From Tengunoibacter tsumagoiensis (GTDB lineage Bacteria; Chloroflexota; Ktedonobacteria; Ktedonobacterales; Ktedonobacteraceae): DNA of 64,000 nt. Positions 18,072-25,596 of this stretch are shown in pieces. The number at the start of each line of letters is the position of its first letter. Position 1 is the stretch's first letter. A model generated the notes under the pieces. The model was not told the DNA's origin and made no database searches. It worked only from the letters and a program-made list of their open reading frames with translations. The position numbers were made by a program, and so were the translations under genes. The stretch covers positions 62,001 through 126,000 of the forward strand of contig NZ_BIFR01000002.1 in the NCBI RefSeq assembly GCF_003967535.1, given 5' to 3'.

Positions 18072-19223
18072 TTACGATTGAGATGTTCCTAAGGATTGAT
18101 CGACTATACTTTCAACCTTTGTCTCAGCATTTTCTAGCTCAATCGGTTCAAAGTGCTCTGGATGGTTAGAGTGCCAGTTGATCCAGAGTGCAATGATAAA
18201 TGCTTGAATCACACCGGCAACCGGAGAGGCAAAAAGTGCTCCCCAGATACCAAAGAGCTCAGAGCCAGCTACCAGAGCTGCCAGCGAGACAATCGGATGA
18301 AGCCCTATTGCTTTTCCAACAATACGTGGTCCGATAACATCACCCTCAAGCACATGCATCACGACAAAGTAGATAAGGACCAGTACAGCAATAAGCCAGC
18401 CCTGGGTGAGGGCAATAAGAACACAGATTGCTCCCGAGATGAGGGTTCCTAGCACGGGAATAAACTCCAGTACAAAGGCCAGGACTCCGAGCAGGACCGC
18501 ATATGGGACATGAAAAGCGAACATGCCACCACCTACCAGGACTCCCACAAGCACTGCAAGTAAGAATTGCCCACGGATATAACCACCAACCACGCGTTGG
18601 ATTGTGTCGATGAGAAAATCGATACGCGCCAGTTGGGGGGCATTTTGACGCAACCAGTTCGATACATGCAAACCGTCAATGAGCAGATAGATACTGAGTA
18701 CGGCAACCAGGACAATATCGAGTACAGTGTCGAAGGCTCCTTTTAAAAAGGGGACAGCCGTGTTGGCTCCTCCTTCGAGCGAGTTTGTTAACTGGGTACG
18801 AACTGAAGCAATCTGCTGAGATGAGACTCCCCAGGAGTTCAGCCTTTGCTCGATTGGTGAAACCTGACTTCCCTTGCCCGGTGTGAGCAGATTCTGGATC
18901 GTATGTGACAGTGCTCCAACTTGATCAATTGCTGTGTTGATGATGATGTAGACTAAAAAGCTAATCGCGCCAAGCACAAGCAGATACATGATCAAGATGG
19001 CCAGGAAGCGCGGCATGAAGCGTTGCAATAGTTTGACGGCTGGTGCAAGCGCATAAGCCAGCAGGGCTGCAATCACCAGTATCAAGATGGTTCGCACGAT
19101 GTGGGCTGCTCCCCAAAGGATGACAAAGGCTACGGCAATCCATGCCAGTATGGCGATAGGCATATCCCGTCGCCGGGCCCATTTGGTTGTAGCTGTCTCT
19201 GGGCGAGGAAGAGATGAATACAT
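18072..19223 (-). CDS. AI-2E/PerM family permease
   Basis: A 383-residue membrane protein with about seven or eight hydrophobic helices, a large soluble stretch after the second pair (about 110-165) and the late conserved region IGPRIVGKAIGLHPIVSLAALVAGSELFGIWGALFASPVAGV, whose pattern is diagnostic of the AI-2E transporter family (YdiK, YtvI, PerM; one such protein forms in spore formers). Members export small molecules or ions and the substrate cannot be predicted. The ribosome binding site (AAGGGAAC) is a little distant from the ATG at 19223. Confidence 0.9.
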   Translation of the reverse strand: MYSSLPRPETATTKWARRRDMPIAILAWIAVAFVILWGAAHIVRTILILVIAALLAYALAPAVKLLQRFMPRFLAILIMYLLVLGAISFLVYIIINTAIDQVGALSHTIQNLLTPGKGSQVSPIEQRLNSWGVSSQQIASVRTQLTNSLEGGANTAVPFLKGAFDTVLDIVLVAVLSIYLLIDGLHVSNWLRQNAPQLARIDFLIDTIQRVVGGYIRGQFLLAVLVGVLVGGGMFAFHVPYAVLLGVLAFVLEFIPVLGTLISGAICVLIALTQGWLIAVLVLIYFVVMHVLEGDVIGPRIVGKAIGLHPIVSLAALVAGSELFGIWGALFASPVAGVIQAFIIALWINWHSNHPEHFEPIELENAETKVESIVDQSLGTSQS

Positions 19224-19364
19224 AGGCTTATTGTTCCCTTGCTTTTGTCACAGTGCATAAGAGTGCTTGCCAAAAACTATTCTTTTGAGAGGACGTTAAA
19301 AAATGGAGGAATGTTTCAGAATTATTCTCATCCCAGGCTTCTAGATGGCGTTTTCTTATCATGG

Positions 19365-20531
19365 TTAGTACGTGTGGTCTGATGAAGAAGTTTCATTACT
19401 GTTGATTGAGACAATCTGATCGTATCGTCCGATTTTACATTGTAGAGCTATTCTCTGTTTATGAGCGAAGCGGAGCATCCGTATGTTTATCTTGCCAGTG
19501 GAGATAAATGTAGAGACCATTGCGAGCGCCTCTTCAGGGGTAGCGAAGCCCACATCATGCGCTTTTTCAAAATAGACTTCTTCAATGTCTTTGAATTTTA
19601 GACCACCTGACCATCCTTTTTCCTTTGTTTCAAGCAACTGAATGTAGGCTTTGTTGAGATTGATAAAGCGAGCCTTTCTGGCTTGATAGAGCTCTCCCTG
19701 ACTGGTCTGTTTCTGCCATATAAAGTCACTATCATTCACCCGCAGAGGTGGTTTCGTGGTTGCTATAGGTGCCATCTGGTTTCTAATGGCAATGACATCC
19801 TGCGTTTGCAATTTCTCCATCTGCTGTGCAAGATTTGCTCTATTTACGCTTTCAGTGCAGAATGAAAATAGTGTCTCCAGTGCCAGCTCTGGTGTGCGAA
19901 AGGCTTGATCTATCTCCTGTTCAAATATGGCTATCTTTCCATCTAGAAATTTTAGAGCCGTTTTCCAACCGTTCCAGTATTTATGAGAAAGGAAGAGTTC
20001 AGCGGTGATCTCTCCCATCTGTCTTTTTGTCCATGATCGATAGGTTGCCTCTGCCTTTGAGTGGCGATAGAGTGTAAAAATAATTTCGTTCACTTCCAGA
20101 ATGACTGGTGAGAAATATTTGTCGGGATCAATGGTTGCAGGTCTGGGAGGAACGTTACTGAACGTGGTCGAATTTTGTCCGTTATGACGCATCTCTTCAA
20201 ACATGCTGCTTACTTGATGGCGATTGGATAGGAAATCTTCAATGGCCAGATGAGCTATCTCTGGTGTGGGAAAGAGTGTGTCATGGTCAAGATGAAGTTG
20301 AATCTTGAAGCGGTCATTCAGACGAAGAGCTCCCCACCAGCCCTTGTCTGGAACCTGTTCTAGAAAGAGATCAATAGTTATCTCGTCAATCGTGCGTGAG
20401 GCTGATGCTTGATACAATACATAATCAGTACCACGTGCAATCTCATTAAAGAGAAGATCATTGACCTGCAATTGCGATGCATCGTTATTGGCGTCCTTAT
20501 TCATTGATACTTGAAGTCCTTTCTCTTTCAT
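19365..20531 (-). CDS. protein of three tandem copies of an unrecognised domain
   Basis: A 388-residue cytosolic protein built of three diverged repeats of roughly 110-130 residues. Each starts VN(D/E)..., has an aromatic/Ile strand ending in LFLE or LLET, a glycine-tryptophan turn (DKGWWGALR, WNGWKTALK, EKGWSGGLK), and ends TPE.A......F. For example FPTPEIAHLAIEDFLS, FRTPELALETLFSFC and FATPEEALAMVSTFIS. I know no named family for it. The alternative start at 20504 (MNKDAN) has AAAGGAC upstream, with long spacing; the ATG at 20531 has no clear site. It may be an internal duplication of a ligand-binding or immunity-like module. Confidence 0.6.
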   Translation of the reverse strand: MKEKGLQVSMNKDANNDASQLQVNDLLFNEIARGTDYVLYQASASRTIDEITIDLFLEQVPDKGWWGALRLNDRFKIQLHLDHDTLFPTPEIAHLAIEDFLSNRHQVSSMFEEMRHNGQNSTTFSNVPPRPATIDPDKYFSPVILEVNEIIFTLYRHSKAEATYRSWTKRQMGEITAELFLSHKYWNGWKTALKFLDGKIAIFEQEIDQAFRTPELALETLFSFCTESVNRANLAQQMEKLQTQDVIAIRNQMAPIATTKPPLRVNDSDFIWQKQTSQGELYQARKARFINLNKAYIQLLETKEKGWSGGLKFKDIEEVYFEKAHDVGFATPEEALAMVSTFISTGKINIRMLRFAHKQRIALQCKIGRYDQIVSINSNETSSSDHTY

Positions 20532-20830
20532 ACGTGCTATTCTGGAGAATGTTTAGCGAATGTCTCAATTTTTGCTCTTTGTTGTAGGGCCAAATACCCT
20601 ACTATTAGTATATGATATAAATTTCGTAAAAAAGGTTTTAACATCACTAATTATGGATAGCAGAGTTACCTTCTCTTTTCTAGAAACGTATCAGATCTAG
20701 TTTAGCTGAAAGGGGAGAGCATTCATTATTTGAGACAGGTAGTGTGTTGTTTTCTGCCTTGCTCTCCTGAGTTGATTCTGTTTGCGATTCCCCTTTTTCT
20801 GCTTACTGTTCGTCGTAGGAAAGTAAGGAG

Positions 20831-20870
20831 CAAGAACCAGTATATATCAGCAAGCACAGACTGGTTCTTG
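20831..20870. repeat. hairpin upstream of the PrsW-like gene
   Basis: CAAGAACCAGT and ACTGGTTCTTG are exact 11-bp arms about 18 bases apart, 56 bp before the start at 20926. It could be a 5' leader hairpin or a terminator of an upstream transcript. The rest of 20532-20830 shows no gene. Confidence 0.45.
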
Positions 20871-20925
20871 ATTTTGAAGCAGAACAATCAGCGCGAGAAC
20901 TGATCGATTAGAGGGGAGATGTGCA

Positions 20926-21825
20926 ATGGATGAGAATACGTTGGCACCACAGCCTCGGTATATGGCTCATGGCCAGCGGGGCTGCCTTTCAACTTTGTTG
21001 CTTGGTATTGTCCTGTTTGTGGCAACAACCATTGTGTTGATTGCTACGGGAAATCCCAACATGTTTCCAACGGTGATTATGATTGGCAATTTCCTCGTTC
21101 CGATTGTATTTGTAGTGTTCCTCTATGATCATCAGCATCTGAGTTCGTTGAGTCCGGAGACAATTGGGCGTAGCTTTGCGGTTGGTGGTATTCTGGGTGT
21201 ACTTGGGGCCTCAATCCTTGAAACCATTTTGTTGCCGCGACCCTCCTCTCCAGATCAGGGTCTGACTCTATCAACGGCCTTATTAGTGGGATTGATTGAA
21301 GAAGGTTGTAAGATCCTGGCCGTCATCGTTCTGGCCAGGAAAATGCAGCCGCGATCACAGATTGATGGACTGTTACTGGGAGCAGCCGTAGGGATGGGCT
21401 TTGCGGCTTTAGAGAGCACTGGCTATGCCTTTACTGCGTTTCTTGCGAGCGAGGGGCATCTAACGGCCTCGCTTTTTTCAACGATTCTGCGTGGACTACT
21501 GGCCCCCTTTGGTCATGGAACCTGGACGGCTATTATCGCGGCGGTCCTGTTTCGTCAGAGTAAGGGGGGACACTTTCGCATCAACCTGCCAGTTATTCTC
21601 ACCTATCTGTTTGTCTCGCTGTTGCATGGCCTCTGGGATGGTTTTCCACTCTTCCTCTTTCCATTTACCATCGACATCTCTGGCGTGGATATCCCGCTTG
21701 CAACTGTCATCATTGGCATATTCGGCGTCCTCGTCCTGACTGCACTGTATCAGCGTGCTATTCGACAGCGACAGCGCATCAACACGGAACAACTACCAAC
21801 GCTGACTCCTTTGCCCGATATGTAG
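20926..21825 (+). CDS. PrsW-like intramembrane metalloprotease
   Basis: A 299-residue protein with about eight membrane helices. The catalytic motifs of the PrsW/CAAX-like superfamily are present: EEGCK (Glu-Glu pair on a helix), GMGFAALEST, HGTWTA, and HGLWDG. PrsW cleaves an anti-sigma factor in Bacillus to release the sigma factor; here the substrate is unknown and no sigma/anti-sigma pair is nearby. AGGGGAGATGTGCA precedes the ATG at 20926. The C-terminal helices are followed by a short cytosolic tail. Confidence 0.88.
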   Translation: MDENTLAPQPRYMAHGQRGCLSTLLLGIVLFVATTIVLIATGNPNMFPTVIMIGNFLVPIVFVVFLYDHQHLSSLSPETIGRSFAVGGILGVLGASILETILLPRPSSPDQGLTLSTALLVGLIEEGCKILAVIVLARKMQPRSQIDGLLLGAAVGMGFAALESTGYAFTAFLASEGHLTASLFSTILRGLLAPFGHGTWTAIIAAVLFRQSKGGHFRINLPVILTYLFVSLLHGLWDGFPLFLFPFTIDISGVDIPLATVIIGIFGVLVLTALYQRAIRQRQRINTEQLPTLTPLPDM

Positions 21826-21869
21826 TGCCGTTATTCACAACCTGAGGATTTATTCTCCATACTAATTGT

Positions 21870-22189
21870 GGAGCTCCAAGATGTCTGCCTCACCATAGCA
21901 TCATTGCCCATTTCCCGTTGTCCAATTGAGCAATGGAGGGGCTCACCGAGCGGAGTGGGAGCAGTGGAAAGAGACAAGCGACTTTCCCTACTTAACATAG
22001 ATCTATATGCGAAATGGAGCAAGATACGACAATACAAGTAGGGAAGGTAGCTTGTCTCCTTCCTAAATTTCCCGTTCCGCCATGCCAGCCCCTCCATAAC
22101 ATCATTGCCCGTTTTCCGTTGTCCCATTGTCCATGGAGGGGTTCACCGAGTGGAGTGGGAGCAGAGGAAAGAGACAAGCGACTTTCCCT
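21870..22189 (-). repeat. long palindromic repeats, cluster 1 (two copies, inverted relative to the other clusters)
   Basis: Unit A (about 21870-21993) and unit B (22038-22189, its last 4 bases now at 23884) are long imperfect palindromes with ends of the type AAGTAGGGAAGG...CTTGTCTC and GACAAGCG...CTTTCCCTACTT, and an inner pair of arms around CCCCTCCAT/ATGGAGGGG. They are joined by a conserved linker (21994-22037). Read on the minus strand they match the units at 37.6 and 42.1 kb, including the linker core TTGCTC.ATTTC.CATATA. Confidence 0.8.
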
Positions 22190-22224
22190 TGTATCTTAAC
22201 AACAAGGAAGGTTTCTTGTATGCT

Positions 22225-22425
22225 AGAAAGAAGAAGAAAGATCAGTTCAGCACTCAGTGAAGACGAACTTTCCCTTGTTGGCTTTGACCACGTTCAGTAG
22301 ATCGTTCTCCTAAGTGCTGTTTCCAGACGTCGAGTTCCAACGGTATCAAGGAGCCTTCCCCCACCAGTTGCCCACTGCAAGGAAGAGCCCGCATACAAGG
22401 GTGACACCGAGTCGGGACAACTGAT
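22225..22425 (+). ncRNA. candidate IS110 bridge RNA with readable guide loops
   Basis: All four guides expected of an IS110 bridge RNA can be read. ACTTTCCCT at 22267-22275 equals the left target (22181-22189). GTTCAGTAG at 22292-22300 pairs, with one mismatch, with the right target CTACTTAAC. ACGGTATC at 22340-22347 equals the right end of the element (23875-23882). ATACAAG at 22393-22399 is the reverse complement of CTTGTAT at the left junction (22188-22194). The target-loop guides sit inside a stem CAGCACT (22248-22254) with AGTGCTG (22313-22319). The order (left target, right target, left donor, right donor guides) is that of characterised bridge RNAs. Exact 5' and 3' ends are not visible. 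Confidence 0.75.
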
Positions 22426-22464
22426 CTTGTGAACAGAGTATATCAGAAACAAGGAGGTCTTCCT

Positions 22465-23604
22465 ATGGCGTATCCTCTGCAATCCACCCTGCTTCCTCTT
22501 GGTGCGGATGTGTCCAAGCTCACCATCGATCTGCATCTGGGGACCGAAAAAGGCCGTCGTTTCCACAAGCGCATCGCCAATACCCTCTCCGGTTTTCAAG
22601 AAGCGCAGCAGTGGCTTGTTGAGCAAGGGGCTCTTCAGGTTCACGTCTGTGCGGAAGCCACCGGAACCTACTCTGATGCCTTTGCGACCTTTATGGATGC
22701 TCAAGGCCATCGCATGAGCGTGGTCGCTCCACATAAAATGCACGCATTTCGCAAAAGTGAAGGACAACTGGCCAAAACGGACCCGTTGGATGCCCGCCTT
22801 TTAGCGTTGTATGCCGCTCAAAAACAGCCCCCTGCCTGGCATCCTCTTGATGATCTTCATATCCAATTGAAACTGAGCCTGGAGCGGCTCGATCAATTGG
22901 AAGGCCTCAAGCAACAGGAGGTGAATCGCCTGGAAAATCAGCGGCTTTCGCCTGCCCTCCGCGAGCAGATTCAAGCGCTGATCGCCTTCGTCGAGCACCA
23001 AAAAGAACAGGCGAATGCTCATATGCGCGATCTGTTGAAGCAGATCGCGCAGCAGCAACGCCAGACATCTGAGGAGGCGTTGTCTGCATCCGAGCGGACT
23101 ACGACCACCCCACCCCCCGCAAAAGAGGAGCCCCTGGTACTGGGGCACAAGAAAGCGGTGGGCCTCGCGTGTGTCGATCATTTTCAGGAGATCAAAGGGA
23201 TCGGACTGTTGACCGCCGTGCGCATGTACAGCCTGTTGAAGACGATGCAAGAGGTTCATTCAGCGGCTCAGCTGGCTGCCTACATTGGGGTGGTGCCTCA
23301 TGCTGCCACCTCGGGCACCTCTGTCAGAGGCAAAGCTCAACGGCGAGGAGGCAATGCCAAAGCGCGCAGCTGGCTCTACATGTCGGCGCTCAATAGCAAA
23401 CGATTTGATCCTGATATGCGGGAGTGGGCGCAGCAACTGCAAGCTCGAGGGTTGTGTCAGAAACAGATTCTGGTCGCAGTCATGCACAAACTGGTGCGTA
23501 TTCTCTTTGCGCTCTACACGACCGGCCAGCGCTATGATGCGAGAAAAGCCTGGCCGACCCATGGGAGCAAAGATGCGTCATCGGTGATGTCACAGGTGGC
23601 CTAA
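22465..23604 (+). CDS. IS110 family transposase (bridge-RNA-guided recombinase)
   Basis: About 379 residues. The N-terminal RuvC-like DEDD domain shows LGADVSKLTIDLHL, CAEATGTYSDA, and KTDPLDARLLALYA. A helical coiled-coil region (about 130-240) follows, and the C-terminal Transposase_20 domain has EIKGIGLLTAVRM, AAYIGVVPHAATSGTS and GNAKARSWLYMSALNS, with the serine expected to attack DNA in this last part. Full length, with no frameshift, so it may be active. AAGGAGG is 8 bases before the ATG at 22465; the frame upstream to 22429 is not needed. Confidence 0.92.
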   Translation: MAYPLQSTLLPLGADVSKLTIDLHLGTEKGRRFHKRIANTLSGFQEAQQWLVEQGALQVHVCAEATGTYSDAFATFMDAQGHRMSVVAPHKMHAFRKSEGQLAKTDPLDARLLALYAAQKQPPAWHPLDDLHIQLKLSLERLDQLEGLKQQEVNRLENQRLSPALREQIQALIAFVEHQKEQANAHMRDLLKQIAQQQRQTSEEALSASERTTTTPPPAKEEPLVLGHKKAVGLACVDHFQEIKGIGLLTAVRMYSLLKTMQEVHSAAQLAAYIGVVPHAATSGTSVRGKAQRRGGNAKARSWLYMSALNSKRFDPDMREWAQQLQARGLCQKQILVAVMHKLVRILFALYTTGQRYDARKAWPTHGSKDASSVMSQVA

Positions 23605-23642
23605 CAGCTCGATCCAGGCACATCGTTCCTCGTATTGCTCAA

Positions 23643-23671
23643 CAAGAGCGTCGTGGTTTTCGACGCTCTTG
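23643..23671 (+). terminator. hairpin after the IS110 transposase
   Basis: CAAGAGCGTCG and CGACGCTCTTG form a perfect 11-bp stem with a 7-base loop 38 bp after the stop codon. Likely transcription terminator of the transposase mRNA, although the following T-run is short. Confidence 0.6.
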
Positions 23672-23695
23672 CACATCGGTGTGGGCTCCAGCAGG

Positions 23696-23833
23696 CCTGT
23701 TTTTCTTTCGTTTCTGAGGCAGGCAATGGTCAACCGAAGCCGCAGCTGGTGTCAAGGGAAAACGCAGTGGCCTTGACGCCAGTTGCGGGCTTCGGTTAGG
23801 CTTTCAGCCTGTCAGAAACGAAGGAAAAACAGG
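23696..23833. repeat. nested long inverted repeat at the IS110 3' end
   Basis: Outer arms (CCTGTTTTTCTTTCG... at 23696 and ...CGAAGGAAAAACAGG ending 23833) are about 22 bp long with one mismatch. Inner arms 23732-23757 and 23771-23797 (AACCGAAGCC.../...GGCTTCGGTT) are about 26 bp with few mismatches. Together they can fold as a 138-base hairpin with an internal bulge. This is unusually strong structure for a transposon end. Confidence 0.7.
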
Positions 23834-23883
23834 TCAACAAGAAAAATTGGTCACGTTTCCTCTTGACAATCAAGACGGTATCT

Positions 23884-23952
23884 ACTTAACATAGATCTAT
23901 ATGCGAAATGGAGCAAGATACGACAATACAAGTAGGGAAGGTAGCTTGTCTC
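23884..23952 (-). repeat. palindromic repeat fragment between the two insertion sequences
   Basis: The last four bases of unit B (ACTT), the linker, and the first arm of unit C (23930 on). It is 69 bp of host repeat left between the IS110 and the IS4. It ends with GTAGCTTGTCTC (23941-23952), the left target duplication of the IS4. Confidence 0.8.
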
Positions 23953-25465
23953 ACTGACTCCAACTAATTCAAGAATCTTGTTTCTTTTTGCGGGGAAAAT
24001 TGCCAGCAGCCTTATGCGCATAGCGCGGTTTGCGTTGCCGTGGAAGATCGTCGGGAGGATCACACAGCTCTTCCACGGGAACGTGAAAGAGCTCACGGCG
24101 GCTGCGCGTGCTCGAACGAAGGATCTTCATCGCGCTACCCTGGGACAGCACAACGTCAATGGGATCGTATCCCTCTGCAAGCCATCGTGGAACATGACGA
24201 ACCAGGAGTTCGAGGGACACATCAAACACATCAACATCCGCTTTCTCGGCAATATGCATCTGATACGCATGGAAAAATTGTGCCAGGAGGGCCGTCGCCC
24301 AGATTTGGAGCTGGATCACCTCCCATTTCGCGCTCCAGATCCATTTGAGTCCTAAATAATCTTTGAGCAGACGAAAGGCGCATTCGATGTCCCAACGGCG
24401 ATCGTAGAGCCTGGCAATCTGTGCCACAGAGAGCTGACGAGCATCAGTGACATTGGTGAGGTACTCATACTGTTGGCCTCGATACCAATAGCGCACCAAT
24501 CGAGCGGTATATCTGGCTTGATCTGCACGAAAGGCTCCGACCTGAACGAGGGCATCGACGATGCCATTGCGATCGTAGATCACGTGCAAAACCTTGTAAC
24601 TCATGTTTTTCTTGACCCGTCCAATCCACCAGAGGCGGCGGGTCGTCAATTCATCAAACCACTCAAAGCCATTGTAGCCCCGATCGAAGAGGATGAGGGC
24701 TCCTGCGGGAATGCCACTGATGAGATCAAAAGCGGCACGTCGGCAATCGGCTACGGTATTGAACACATCGATTCGTTTCCATTGTTGCCGACGGACATCG
24801 AAGAGCGCCCCAATGCGGCCAGCCAGCAAGCGTCGATCGCCGATGGGAACCTGTCGCAACTCCGCAATCCAGCGTTTTCTGGGATCCAGCGTACTTTCAT
24901 CGAGGGCAAAGACATCATTGGCAAACGGAGCCAGGCTGAGATCGGCGCGAAGGTTCATCCGCTCACACAGCCATGCGCTCATATGCTCGAAAAACGCGCG
25001 AAAATGCGCATGCGTGTTCTGCGCCAACCGTTTGTAGATCGCCTGGTCGGAGACGCGGACCGGGGGCAAAGTTCCCACGCCGGAAAAGCTGAGGAGTCGC
25101 CAGAGGTCCAATTGGGAATTCCAGCCGCGTAGCATGCAGATCAAGATACCAAGGAAGAGAAAGGAGGAAGAAAGGCGTTGTGGTCGACCACGCCTCTTTC
25201 CCGGCACCACCAGATCCCGGCTCGCCTCGATCAACAAGGTTTCCAGGGTTTGGGTTGGCTCTGACGACTTGACAAGCTCACGACCAGATGGTGTATCATA
25301 CAACATAAGAAGGATGTCCTTTCGAGTTGAGATTTTTATTCGGATTGTCCTTCTTTTTTTCCTTTTTGGCAACCGCTCTAGGACCCATGGGGGGCTCCAG
25401 AGGACCCATGATCAAGTGCGAAGGATCGGCTTCCCAGGCCTCTCCGTGAATTAGTTGGAGTCACT
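23953..25465 (-). mobile_element. IS4 family insertion sequence
   Basis: The ends are ACTGACTCCAACTAATTCA (23953) and, reverse complement, AGTGACTCCAACTAATTCA (ending 25465), a 19-bp inverted repeat with one mismatch. GTAGCTTGTCTC is repeated directly on both sides (23941-23952 and 25466-25477), a 12-bp target duplication, in the size range of the IS4 family. The element is about 1.5 kb with one transposase gene on the minus strand. It split unit C of the palindromic repeat, whose remainder continues at 25478. Confidence 0.9.
23969..25372 (-). CDS. IS4 family DDE transposase
   Basis: A 467-residue protein. The catalytic core shows DESTLD (first Asp), FDRGYNGFEWFDEL (second Asp in a DRGY context), and the IS4 YREK signature Y-x2-R-x3-E-x6-K in YDRRWDIECAFRLLK. 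The N- and C-terminal tails are rich in Arg and Lys, as expected for DNA binding. The gene is uninterrupted and the element has both ends and a clean target duplication, so it is probably a recent arrival. Confidence 0.93.
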   Translation of the reverse strand: MPKRKKRRTIRIKISTRKDILLMLYDTPSGRELVKSSEPTQTLETLLIEASRDLVVPGKRRGRPQRLSSSFLFLGILICMLRGWNSQLDLWRLLSFSGVGTLPPVRVSDQAIYKRLAQNTHAHFRAFFEHMSAWLCERMNLRADLSLAPFANDVFALDESTLDPRKRWIAELRQVPIGDRRLLAGRIGALFDVRRQQWKRIDVFNTVADCRRAAFDLISGIPAGALILFDRGYNGFEWFDELTTRRLWWIGRVKKNMSYKVLHVIYDRNGIVDALVQVGAFRADQARYTARLVRYWYRGQQYEYLTNVTDARQLSVAQIARLYDRRWDIECAFRLLKDYLGLKWIWSAKWEVIQLQIWATALLAQFFHAYQMHIAEKADVDVFDVSLELLVRHVPRWLAEGYDPIDVVLSQGSAMKILRSSTRSRRELFHVPVEELCDPPDDLPRQRKPRYAHKAAGNFPRKKKQDS

Positions 25466-25477
25466 GTAGCTTGTCTC

Positions 25478-25571
25478 CTTCCACATCTCGACATTCCACC
25501 ATGCCAGCCCCACCATAGCATCATTGCCCATTTTCCATGTTCCAATTGAGCAATGGAGGAGTCCAATAGGG
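25478..25571 (-). repeat. remainder of palindromic repeat unit C
   Basis: Directly after the IS4 target duplication the host repeat resumes (CTTCCACATCTCGACATTCC..., then CACCATAGCATCATTGCCC) and fades near 25571, 26 bp from the end of gltX. It is the right-hand part of the unit whose left arm is at 23930-23952. Confidence 0.75.
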
Positions 25572-25596
25572 AACCCCTCATTGCTCTTTAAGCAAG

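Larger units (their letters stand above)
22190..23883 (+). mobile_element. IS110 family insertion sequence
   Basis: The ends are set by comparing the interrupted repeat with its intact neighbour. Unit B reads ...GCGACTTTCCCT, then the element, then ACTTAACATAGATC..., while the intact copy at 21981 reads straight through CTTTCCCTACTTAACATAG. The element thus begins TGTATCTTAACAAC and ends ACGGTATCT, with a CT core at each end, and has no long terminal inverted repeats, all typical of IS110. About 1.7 kb. It holds a 5' non-coding region with a bridge RNA, one transposase, and a 3' region with two strong hairpins. Confidence 0.85.
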
